Made by a program: the position numbers and the translations under genes. Source: Paraglaciecola arctica (lineage in GTDB: Bacteria; Pseudomonadota; Gammaproteobacteria; Enterobacterales; Alteromonadaceae). Taken from it: a stretch of DNA of 8,518 bases. Every line of letters begins with the position of its first letter. Position 1 is the stretch's first letter. The notes beneath the pieces were generated by a model, which was given only the letters and a program-made list of their open reading frames with translations, ran no database searches and was not told where the DNA came from. Below, in pieces: positions 1-5,983 of the stretch. The stretch is taken from assembly GCA_003232445.1 (NCBI GenBank), contig QIJM01000051.1, positions 1 to 8,518 on the forward strand, in the 5' to 3' direction.

Positions 1-275
1 TGCTGTTTTTGTTGATAATAGACACTTTGGCTATTGTCAGCCCAATAGACAGAGGTAGGTTGCCGCCCCATCCAGTCAGGATCAGCCATAATTTGTTCGA
101 GGGTTAATAACTTGGACTGAGTGTTACTTGTAATCGACTGCGCTGCTTTGATTACCTTAGGCTGCACAGCGTCTGATCCACTAACAGTTGGATCAGAGGT
201 TTGGGTTGCCGAACAGGCAAAAAGAAAAGAGGTGGCACTGGCTAATAATAAGCCTTTTTTATTCAGTTTGAACAT
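1..275 (-). CDS. S9-family (prolyl oligopeptidase/DPP-like) peptidase, lipoprotein, N-terminal part
   Basis: Only the first 91 codons are in the window; the gene runs off the left edge. Seen: an ATG start at 275, a basic N-terminus (MFKLNKK), a hydrophobic stretch (GLLLASATSFLFA) and a Cys at about residue 21 in the context LFACS, which resembles a lipoprotein signal peptidase II site. A polar linker rich in Ser, Thr and Gln follows, then LTLEQIMADPDWMGRQP and a segment with YWADNSQSVYY. From memory this matches the start of the beta-propeller of the S9 peptidases of Alteromonadales, where an 'IMADPDW..' segment precedes the first blade. Expected role: membrane-anchored periplasmic or surface peptidase trimming oligopeptides. 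The catalytic Ser/Asp/His lie outside the window, so activity cannot be judged. The gene is separated from the upstream operon by about 260 bp and probably has its own promoter. Confidence 0.7.
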   Translation of the reverse strand, partial: MFKLNKKGLLLASATSFLFACSATQTSDPTVSGSDAVQPKVIKAAQSITSNTQSKLLTLEQIMADPDWMGRQPTSVYWADNSQSVYYQQKQ

Positions 276-534
276 GCAGTAAGCCTTAGACTATATTGAA
301 ATAAATCCCAACACTATTAAAGCGCATTAATGGGTCATTTAGCAAAACAAAAACGCAAAAATTATATACGTTTTAGTACCTTACGTTACGCATTAATTAC
401 ACCAGCAAAGAGTCGTCATGATTGACTTCTTTGTGAGCCGCACTTTTAACATCGGGTAATAATGGTGATAAGCCGTAAACAAAAACGGCAACTAAACAGT
501 CACCGTCAATAAACTTTGATTATAAAACAATAGA
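276..534. other. intergenic region between the SDR gene and the S9 peptidase gene
   Basis: This holds the candidate peptidase promoter, a direct repeat TTACGTTACG (381-390) and a weak 5-bp inverted repeat GCCGT/ACGGC (472-476 / 485-489). The latter has no T-run on the minus strand, so I see no convincing terminator for the operon ending at 535. A minus-strand reading frame, 397-519, is open for about 40 codons but has no ATG, GTG or TTG where a start would be needed; it is discussed as a finding. Confidence 0.5.
361..389 (-). promoter_or_regulatory. candidate sigma-70 promoter for the S9 peptidase gene
   Basis: On the minus strand there is a perfect -10 box TATAAT (361-366), 17 bp downstream of a weak -35 (GTAACG, 384-389). 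It lies about 85 bp upstream of the ATG at 275. A second -10-like TATAGT sits at 290-295, closer to the start but without a matching -35. Only the -10 is convincing. Confidence 0.35.
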
Positions 535-1299
535 TTAACTTAAAAACCCACCATCAACCACCACAGTGGTGCCAGTCGTGTAACTAGAAGCGTCGGAGAC
601 GAGATACAAAACAGTACCGGCCATTTCATCTGGCTGGGCTGTTCTTCCTAATGGTATTTGCATTAATGCTGTTTTAAGTATTTTATCATTACCTGTAAGT
701 GCTGAGGCAAATTTGGTCTCGGTTAAACCAGGCAATAAGGCGTTAACTCTTATGTTTAAGCTACCACACTCTTTTGCAAATGACTTAGTCATACTGATCA
801 CTGCCGCTTTAGTAATCGAATAAATACCTTGCCCCATACCCGGCGATATACCGTTCACAGAGGCCGTATTTAAAATGACGCCACCACCCTGCTCTTTCAT
901 CATTTTACCGGCTGCGGTAGACATAAAGAAATACCCACGAATATTCACATCAACGGTTTTATCAAATGCCGCTAAATCGGTATCTAGAATATGTCCAAAG
1001 TAAGGGTTAGCCGCTGCATTATTAACTAAAATATCCAAACGCCCATATTTCTCGCTAATTTGCTCGAAGACGTTTTCAATCTGCGCCATTTCACCCACAT
1101 GACAGGCCATAGCAACCGCGTCACCCCCGTCGTCGCGAATACTTTGTGCAACGGTTTCACAACCATCAATCTTACGGCTAGAAACAATCACTCTTGCACC
1201 ATAAGCAGCAAGTAATCGTGCTATAGACTCTCCAATACCACGGCTTGCACCTGTTACTAAGGCTACTCTGCCGGTTAAATCAAAAATATCTTTTTTCAT
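535..1299 (-). CDS. short-chain dehydrogenase/reductase, DHRS4-like
   Basis: A 254-residue classical SDR, a normal length for the family. Seen: the dinucleotide-binding motif TGASRGIG (16-23), the NNAAA motif (93-97), and the full catalytic tetrad Asn119, Ser147, Tyr160, Lys164 with the usual 13-residue Ser-Tyr spacing; the C-terminus ends VVVDGGFLS. The string VSSRK after beta-strand 2 (an Arg there often goes with NADP(H)), CHVG, NPYFG and PGLTETKF are close to what I recall of mammalian DHRS4 and its bacterial relatives, which interconvert ketones/aldehydes and alcohols. It is the last gene of the operon, 43 bp after the reductase gene, with its own AAGGA site (1306-1310) 6 nt before the ATG. 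Inferred role: oxidation or reduction of a hydroxy/oxo intermediate in the same pathway. Automatic annotation might call it glucose 1-dehydrogenase or FabG-like; nothing here supports a specific substrate. Confidence 0.9.
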   Translation of the reverse strand: MKKDIFDLTGRVALVTGASRGIGESIARLLAAYGARVIVSSRKIDGCETVAQSIRDDGGDAVAMACHVGEMAQIENVFEQISEKYGRLDILVNNAAANPYFGHILDTDLAAFDKTVDVNIRGYFFMSTAAGKMMKEQGGGVILNTASVNGISPGMGQGIYSITKAAVISMTKSFAKECGSLNIRVNALLPGLTETKFASALTGNDKILKTALMQIPLGRTAQPDEMAGTVLYLVSDASSYTTGTTVVVDGGFLS

Positions 1300-1342
1300 A
1301 AAATGTCCTTCACTCTGTCAATATATCACTGACTTGTTATTG

Positions 1343-2347
1343 TTAATCTGTTTTTACTTTAAGGACTAATTTACCCATATTTTTGCCGTTAAATAACATC
1401 AACAAGGTTTCAGGGAAATGCTCAATACCTTTAACAATATGTTCTTTGGCGACTAATTTGCCCTGTGCTATCCAACCGGCCATTTCAGCTGCGGCTTTAG
1501 AATAGTTTGCCACATTATCAAATACCACTATGCCTTCCATTCTGGCCCTATTCACCAGCAAAGTAAGATAGTTAGACGGCCCTTTTACAGCCGTTGTATT
1601 GTTGTATTGGCTAATAGCCCCACAAATCACTATGCGCGCCTTCATACGTATTTGAGTTAACACATCATCAAGAATGTCACCACCAACATTGTCGAAAAAC
1701 ACGTCAACACCTTTAGGACAGGCTACTCGCAGCGCCTTTTTCACGTCCTCATTTTTATAATCAATCGCCGCATCAAAGCCTAATTCATTCACTAGGTAGG
1801 CACATTTATCCGCGCCACCAGCAATACCTACTACTCTGCAGCCTTTTATTTTAGCGATTTGCCCTACTACTGAGCCTACTGCTCCAGCGGCACCCGACAC
1901 TACCACTGTCTCGCCAGCTTTAGGTAAACCCGTATCCAACAAACCAAAATACGCGGTCATTCCCGGCATACCTAATACGCCTAAATAACGTTCCAATGGC
2001 GCTAGATTTGGATCGATTTTGTGTAAGCCCTCTATACCCACTACTGCATATTGCTGCACTCCACAATGCCCATACACGTAATCGCCTTCTTCAAACTGAC
2101 TGCTAGTGGACTTAAGCACTTTACCTACTGTACCGGCACGCATAACGGCACCAATTTGCACAGGCTCGATATAAGATTTACCGTCATTCATCCACCCACG
2201 CATGGCAGGATCTAAGGAGATATACTCCACTTGCACCAGAACTTGATTGTCGGCTAATTCGGCAACGTCTGTTTCGACAAAATCCCAGTTTTCTCTAGTG
2301 GGTGTGCCAACAGGTCGTGATGCCAATAAAAATTGTTTATTTTTCAT
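1343..2347 (-). CDS. NADPH-dependent MDR-family alkenal/enone reductase (PTGR/CurA-like)
   Basis: A 334-residue zinc-independent medium-chain dehydrogenase/reductase. Seen: DPAMRG (46-51), GMPGMTAYFGL (126-136), the nucleotide-binding segment SGAAGAVGSVVGQIAK (151-166), a GG-DK segment near 177-181 matching the NADPH 2'-phosphate site of the family, FDNVGG (218-223) and GAISQYN (243-249). No structural or catalytic zinc ligand cluster is visible. Family knowledge: prostaglandin reductase/leukotriene B4 dehydrogenase, plant alkenal reductase and bacterial CurA reduce the C=C bond of enones and alkenals with NADPH. It lies second in the operon, 47 bp after the acyl-CoA dehydrogenase gene, with AAGGA (2354-2358) 6 nt before its ATG, the same arrangement as the downstream gene. 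Inferred role: saturating or detoxifying an alpha,beta-unsaturated carbonyl formed in the pathway. The family call is firm; the substrate is unknown. Confidence 0.92.
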   Translation of the reverse strand: MKNKQFLLASRPVGTPTRENWDFVETDVAELADNQVLVQVEYISLDPAMRGWMNDGKSYIEPVQIGAVMRAGTVGKVLKSTSSQFEEGDYVYGHCGVQQYAVVGIEGLHKIDPNLAPLERYLGVLGMPGMTAYFGLLDTGLPKAGETVVVSGAAGAVGSVVGQIAKIKGCRVVGIAGGADKCAYLVNELGFDAAIDYKNEDVKKALRVACPKGVDVFFDNVGGDILDDVLTQIRMKARIVICGAISQYNNTTAVKGPSNYLTLLVNRARMEGIVVFDNVANYSKAAAEMAGWIAQGKLVAKEHIVKGIEHFPETLLMLFNGKNMGKLVLKVKTD

Positions 2348-2394
2348 AATGTTTCCTTAGCTATTTAATTTTCAAGGTGTAATGGATCAATCGA

Positions 2395-4200
2395 TTAAAA
2401 CCATTCAGCTTGCATTTCACTGCAGCTATCGTCCATATCATTTAATAATGCAATATCTCTTTGTACTGTAGGCAATTCCCAGCGCACAAAATATTTAGCC
2501 GCTTGAACTTTACCTAAATAAAACGCCTTATCCTCATTAGATAAACCAGCACCTTGCAATGCATTTTCTGCCACATTTGCCTGACGTATCCACATCCAAC
2601 TCATCACCACTTGGCCGAATATATTCATAAAACATGTGGCATTAGCTAACAAAATCGGCAGTTTTTCAGACTGTAAATGTTGCGCAAGTATAGGCAATAA
2701 GGACTGCATTTGCTGTAGATAAGGCAATAAATTTGCGATCAACTGTTGGCTTTGCATGCCTGTTACTTTAACAAAGTCGCTTTCCATTTTTTGTTGCAGT
2801 AATTTCAATCCTGAACCATTGGCTTGCCAAAGTTTACGGGTTAATAAATCCAGCGCCTGAATGCCATTGGTCCCCTCGTGGATCGGATTAAGCCTATTGT
2901 CACGCCAACACTGTTCAACAGGGTATTCACGGGTATAACCCGCACCACCTAGTACTTGTATCGCCAAATCATTGGCTTTAGGGCCATACTCTGACGGCCA
3001 GGCTTTAACAATAGGGGTCAACAAATCTAACAATTCAGAGGCCTGTCTTTTTTCACCATCTGAAGTGAGTGTGTGCGAGTCATCGACTAACCTAGCAGCG
3101 TAAAAACATAGCGCCATGCCTCCTTCAACATAAGATTTTTGCGCCAGCAACATACGTTTTACATCACCATGCTGAATAATAGTCGCAGGTTTATCCGTAG
3201 GTTTGTTATTAGGTGCCACGCGTCCTTGGGTGCGTTCTTTGGCGTACGCTAACGAATATTGATAGCCACTGTAACCTATCATTGCAGCGCCAAAACCCAC
3301 ACCTAAACGCGCTTCGTTCATCATTAAGAACATGTAACGTAAACCTTGATGTTCTTCGCCTATCAAGTATCCATGACAGTCTTCGTTTTCGCCAAAACTA
3401 AGAGCGGTAGAGGTGGTACCTCTGTATCCCATTTTATGGATAAGTCCAGCCAAGGCTACATCATTTCGCTCTGCTGGGTTTCCAGACTTATCGAGGCGAA
3501 ACTTAGGCACCACAAATAATGAAATTCCTTTGACACCGGCTGGTGCACCTTTGATCTTAGCTAAAACCAAATGCACTATGTTGTCAGACAATTCATGATC
3601 GCCGCCAGAGATGTAAATCTTATTACCCTTGAGGCGATAGTTTCCGTCTTCATGTTTAATGGCACTGGTATGAATATCAGCCAAAGACGAGCCAGCATGT
3701 GGCTCTGTCAGCGCCATAGTCCCAGTAAATTCACCGGTTAACATTTTAGGCATGAAGGCGTTTTTTAACGGCTGTGAGGCAAAGTTGCGGATCACGTTTG
3801 CAGCAGCCATAGTCAAGAATGGGTAACCGGTACTGGAAGGATTGGCTGCCATAAAATACCCGGCACAAGCGGTCATAATAGTTTCTGGCAGTTGCATGCC
3901 GCCTTCATCAAAGTCAAAACGCCCTGCAATTAGGCCTGACTCAACATAGGCATCAAAGGCCTCTTTTACCTCAGCAATCATATGCACTTTTTGACCATCG
4001 AAGGTTGGCTCGTTGGCATCACCTTTGGCATTGTGCGTGGCAAATTTTTCAGTGGCTATTTTGTTTGCGATATCCATTACCGCATCAAATGTTTCGCGGT
4101 TATGCTCAACAAACCTTTCTCGCTCACAAAGGTTTTCTGTATCTAATAATTCATATAGTTGAAACGCTAATTCTTTGCGTTTGACCAGTTCGTTGTTCAT
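2395..4200 (-). CDS. acyl-CoA dehydrogenase, ~600-residue type with extra C-terminal domain
   Basis: I take the ATG at 4200 (601 residues), not an in-frame TTG at 4218: the ATG has TAAGG 9 nt upstream while the TTG has no ribosome binding site. Seen (numbering from this ATG): FAD/substrate-binding segment ALTEPHAGSSLADI (about 163-176), KIYISGG (194-200), the C-terminal signature QVLGGAGYTREYPVEQ (415-430) with WRDNR, and IHEGTNGIQALDL (440-452), where Glu442 is the expected catalytic base. Residues ~460-600 form the additional alpha-helical C-terminal domain typical of long ACADs. Family knowledge: FAD-dependent alpha,beta-dehydrogenation of an acyl-CoA, electrons passing to ETF. Long ACADs of this kind are variously labelled FadE-like or DmdC (3-methylmercaptopropionyl-CoA dehydrogenase); the sequence alone does not decide. 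It is first in the operon, divergent from the GlxA-type regulator. Confidence 0.93.
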   Translation of the reverse strand: MNNELVKRKELAFQLYELLDTENLCERERFVEHNRETFDAVMDIANKIATEKFATHNAKGDANEPTFDGQKVHMIAEVKEAFDAYVESGLIAGRFDFDEGGMQLPETIMTACAGYFMAANPSSTGYPFLTMAAANVIRNFASQPLKNAFMPKMLTGEFTGTMALTEPHAGSSLADIHTSAIKHEDGNYRLKGNKIYISGGDHELSDNIVHLVLAKIKGAPAGVKGISLFVVPKFRLDKSGNPAERNDVALAGLIHKMGYRGTTSTALSFGENEDCHGYLIGEEHQGLRYMFLMMNEARLGVGFGAAMIGYSGYQYSLAYAKERTQGRVAPNNKPTDKPATIIQHGDVKRMLLAQKSYVEGGMALCFYAARLVDDSHTLTSDGEKRQASELLDLLTPIVKAWPSEYGPKANDLAIQVLGGAGYTREYPVEQCWRDNRLNPIHEGTNGIQALDLLTRKLWQANGSGLKLLQQKMESDFVKVTGMQSQQLIANLLPYLQQMQSLLPILAQHLQSEKLPILLANATCFMNIFGQVVMSWMWIRQANVAENALQGAGLSNEDKAFYLGKVQAAKYFVRWELPTVQRDIALLNDMDDSCSEMQAEWF

Positions 4201-4209
4201 ATTGCCTAA

Positions 4210-4214
4210 CCTTA
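4210..4214 (-). promoter_or_regulatory. ribosome binding site fixing the acyl-CoA dehydrogenase start
   Basis: TAAGG on the minus strand, 9 nt before the ATG at 4200. It lies just inside the alternative TTG-started frame, which begins at 4218 and would have to read through it, so it favours the 601-residue form. Confidence 0.6.
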
Positions 4215-4223
4215 GCAAGTGAT

Positions 4224-4239
4224 GACAGTGAAGACTGTC
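4224..4239. repeat. 6-bp inverted repeat in the operon leader
   Basis: GACAGT-GAAG-ACTGTC is a perfect 6-bp stem with a 4-nt loop, ending about 10 nt upstream of the acyl-CoA dehydrogenase ribosome binding site. It could be a short leader hairpin in the mRNA or another operator. Its GACA/TGTC ends echo the operator-like palindromes 50-100 bp away. Confidence 0.4.
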
Positions 4240-4263
4240 GTTGTTCTTATTGATAGCGTTAGA

Positions 4264-4293
4264 TTGACAAAAATATCACTTCGCTATTATTGT
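4264..4293 (+). promoter_or_regulatory. candidate promoter of the GlxA-type regulator; divergent promoter region
   Basis: On the plus strand a perfect -35 TTGACA (4264-4269) is followed after 18 bp by TATTGT (4288-4293), or after 15 bp by TATTAT (4285-4290). Transcription would start near 4297-4301, inside the perfect palindrome, as expected for autorepression. For the opposite operon the best minus-strand pair I find is ATGACA (4291-4296) with TATTTT (4270-4275) at a short 15-bp spacing; there the palindrome would overlap the -35 box, a typical activator position. Neither start site is certain. Confidence 0.4.
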
Positions 4294-4343
4294 CATATAT
4301 GACATATTAATGGTCATTTACGACAAAAAGTCATCTATGACTA
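4291..4343. promoter_or_regulatory. array of three palindromic operator-like sites
   Basis: The first site is a perfect 14-bp palindrome TGTCATATATGACA (4291-4304). Two variants follow: GGTCATTTACGACA (4312-4325) and AGTCATCTATGACT (4330-4343), each matching the first at 11 of 14 positions. GTCAT recurs at 4292, 4313 and 4331, i.e. spacings of 21 and 18 bp. The array lies between the divergent genes, downstream of the candidate regulator promoter and upstream of the operon. A natural inference is binding by the adjacent AraC/GlxA-type protein, but members of that class often bind direct repeats, so another factor is possible. Confidence 0.55.
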
Positions 4344-4361
4344 TCACTCCGGTTATTTCCA

Positions 4362-5336
4362 ATGTTTAAAGTAACCATTCTTGGCTTTGATCAGGCTTAT
4401 GCGAGTGCTATTACCGGTGCTCTCGACTTGTTTGCGTTAGCTGGGGTCACGTGGCAACGCATGCAAGGTCAACAACCCTCGCCATTTTTTGAGGTGCAAA
4501 TTGCATCGATAAAAAAACGCCCTGTTCGTTGTATTAATCAGTTGGTGATCAATAGCCATATTGCGATTGAAGATGTCAATTACACAGACTTACTACTGAT
4601 CCCAACTATCGGCGGTGAACTCAGTCACGTAATTAAGAACAACCAACCCTTATTGGCACATATTCAAAAGCACTATGCTAACCAATCAGATATTGCCAGC
4701 AATTGTAGTGGTGCCTTTTTATTAGCTGAAGCAGGCATATTAAATGGCAAAGAAGCCACCACTCACTGGGGGTATGCCAGTTTATTTAAATCTCGTTATC
4801 CACAAGTGAACTTACATGCTGAAAAAATGATTACCCGCTCACAAAATATATATTGTTCAGGTGGAGGTATGGCATGGTTTGACTTAACTCTGTTGTTAAT
4901 CGAGCGGTATTGTGGCCATGATGTTGCTACAACTACCGCTAAAGCTCATGTGATTGATATTTATCGAGGCGAACAAGTTGCCTATGCCAATATTCTAAGC
5001 AAAAAATTTCATCAGGATCCTGATGTATTAATTGTCCAAGAATGGCTAGAGGCAAACTACAATCAAAGGATAGCCGTAAGTGATTTACCTTTATTGGTTA
5101 ACCTAACCCTCAGAACCTTTAATCGCAGATTCAAAAAAGCCACCGAACAAAACCCATTAGAATATTTACAAACCTTACGTATTGAAGCTGCCAAAAAACA
5201 ACTTGAAACAACCCACGACAGCATCGAACGTATTGTCAGCCAAGTAGGTTATGACGACCTGAGTTCATTTACTCGGTTATTTAAAAAACACACTGGACTG
5301 TCTCCCAGCCAGTATGCAAAGAAGTTTAAACGTTAA
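4362..5336 (+). CDS. GlxA-family transcriptional regulator (DJ-1/PfpI domain + AraC HTH)
   Basis: A 324-residue protein, normal for the family. Seen: an N-terminal class-I glutamine-amidotransferase-like domain (about 1-190) starting VTILGFDQAYASAITGALDL, the nucleophile-elbow-like NCSGAFLLAEAGIL with Cys115, TTHW (133-136) and CSGGGMAWFDLTLLLIE (165-181). A C-terminal AraC/XylS double helix-turn-helix (about 225-320) follows, with NRRFKK in the first HTH and the signature IVSQVGYDDLSSFTRLF (291-307) followed by GLSPSQY. Family knowledge: relatives (ArgR of Pseudomonas, CdhR, GbdR) use the amidotransferase-like domain as a ligand sensor and usually activate catabolic genes. Its position, 161 bp from and divergent to the acyl-CoA dehydrogenase operon, suggests it controls that operon and perhaps itself. 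No clear Shine-Dalgarno precedes the ATG, suggesting weak translation. Stop at 5334-5336; degraded nirK sequence follows at once. Confidence 0.92.
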   Translation: MFKVTILGFDQAYASAITGALDLFALAGVTWQRMQGQQPSPFFEVQIASIKKRPVRCINQLVINSHIAIEDVNYTDLLLIPTIGGELSHVIKNNQPLLAHIQKHYANQSDIASNCSGAFLLAEAGILNGKEATTHWGYASLFKSRYPQVNLHAEKMITRSQNIYCSGGGMAWFDLTLLLIERYCGHDVATTTAKAHVIDIYRGEQVAYANILSKKFHQDPDVLIVQEWLEANYNQRIAVSDLPLLVNLTLRTFNRRFKKATEQNPLEYLQTLRIEAAKKQLETTHDSIERIVSQVGYDDLSSFTRLFKKHTGLSPSQYAKKFKR

Positions 5337-5831
5337 ACCACCCATTCCCCTTTTTTCGTCAGCCAATAAGTTTACAGTCGTTTTGGAAACAATATAAAAA
5401 GCTTTGGTGTACTTAATCTGTTGCTCGTTTTTATCCTTTAAGCCATCTCTTGGTAAGACCATAATAGCTCCATTCATCCCACGCACAACATGCCATGGAG
5501 CCATCGATCCACCCGGTGCACAGTGGTAGCTCAACATAATCACCTTCATGCACAACAATCATAGGTCCAGGAACGCTACCATTGAAAGTAAAAGCATGGA
5601 TAAAGACACCCTGCTCTATCTCTTTTTCTTCTATTACCATTCTTATCTGAACGACTTTTGGTGGGCCGGTAACAACTTGTTCGTGTTTAGGCAAAAAAGG
5701 TGGTGTGGTGTCACCAATACCTGAGTAACCCTCTCTAACCCATCAACGCCTTTTGCCAAAACGTGGTTACTTAATGCAAATATGCTCATGAGTAATATGA
5801 ACAATGCTCTATTTGCTATTTTAATATTCAT
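5337..5831 (-). pseudogene. nirK: copper nitrite reductase (nirK) remnant
   Basis: Reading from 5831, frame 1 gives a signal peptide (MNIKIANRALFILLMSIFAL..VLA) then GLERVTQVLVTP. A shift to frame 2 near 5705 gives PPFLPKHEQVVTGPPKVV, then FTFNGSVPGP and VVHEGDYVEL. A second shift near 5528 gives YHCAPGGSMAPWHVV, GMNGAIMVLPRDGLKD and KAFYI. From memory these segments follow NirK cupredoxin domain 1 in order. The first shift is explained by a 5-bp tandem duplication (TGGTG twice, 5701-5710). The second coincides with loss of an estimated 45-50 codons that should carry a type-1 Cu His and the type-2 Cu His/active-site Asp segment; the Cys, His and Met of the type-1 site (YHC, PWH, GMN) remain. 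After KAFYI only a garbled stretch resembling the domain-linker remains before the regulator's stop, so domain 2 is gone. Intact NirK is about 350-380 residues and reduces nitrite to NO in the periplasm; this copy cannot. Confidence 0.88.
5701..5710. repeat. 5-bp tandem duplication causing the first nirK frameshift
   Basis: Plus strand TGGTGTGGTG is two adjacent copies of TGGTG. Removing one copy joins LVTP in frame with PPFLPKHEQ, restoring a continuous NirK-like reading frame. Confidence 0.75.
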
Positions 5832-5838
5832 TATATTT

Positions 5839-5844
5839 CTCCTT
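5839..5844 (-). promoter_or_regulatory. preserved ribosome binding site of the nirK remnant
   Basis: AAGGAG on the minus strand, 7 nt before the ATG at 5831: close to an ideal Shine-Dalgarno. Its survival, with an intact signal peptide, suggests that inactivation is fairly recent and marks the true original start. Confidence 0.65.
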
Positions 5845-5983
5845 CATCTGAAGATAAAAAAGTGTTATACATTCTTGTTCGGGAACCAAAGAGCCTAACG
5901 CCCTGCATAAATGGTAGAAGAAATAGGCGCTCTACAGCAGAGAATGAGCATACCCAATGCCACCAGACATTGGGTATAAGTAG
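5845..5983. other. non-coding stretch upstream of the nirK remnant
   Basis: This is the former nirK 5' region. On the minus strand TATAAC appears about 20 nt upstream of the ribosome binding site (-10-like) without a good -35. I see no convincing FNR/NNR-type box (TTGAT-N4-ATCAA). A plus-strand open frame crosses it but shows no recognisable protein. The only strong structure is the inverted repeat at 5950-5977, annotated separately. Confidence 0.4.
5950..5977. repeat. perfect 10-bp inverted repeat (hairpin)
   Basis: ATACCCAATG (5950-5959) and CATTGGGTAT (5968-5977) are exact reverse complements around an 8-nt loop. Neither strand has a T-run right after the stem, so it is not a classical intrinsic terminator, though its place between two converted-to-junk genes would suit one. 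It could be a dispersed palindromic repeat, a protein site, or a mobile-element scar. Confidence 0.6.

Noticed and set aside
472..489. GCCGT/ACGGC inverted repeat as the operon terminator
   Set aside because: It has only a 5-bp stem and an 8-nt loop, with no T-run on the operon strand.
3213..3598. Two plus-strand open frames inside the acyl-CoA dehydrogenase gene
   Set aside because: They are antisense to a strongly recognisable coding sequence and show no protein family features.
4201..4218. Upstream TTG start for the acyl-CoA dehydrogenase
   Set aside because: It has no ribosome binding site, whereas the ATG at 4200 has TAAGG at good spacing and gives a usual N-terminus.
5277..5558. Minus-strand 93-codon frame as a separate small gene
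   Set aside because: Its middle is the NirK HCAPGG...GMNGAIMVLPRDG segment and its tail reads antisense into the regulator, so it is a piece of the nirK remnant.
5847..5877. NsrR- or FNR-type box upstream of nirK
   Set aside because: AAGAATGTAT resembles half of an NsrR site, but the second half does not match, and no TTGAT-N4-ATCAA is present.
5891..5935. Integron attC-like site (GCCTAAC ... ATAGGCG)
   Set aside because: The left core fits RYYYAAC, but the right lacks a GTTRRRY core and the inner arms do not pair.
5910..5950. tRNA-like string (TGTAGAGCGCC on the minus strand)
   Set aside because: It resembles a D-arm for about 11 bases, but no acceptor, anticodon or T-arm can be built around it.
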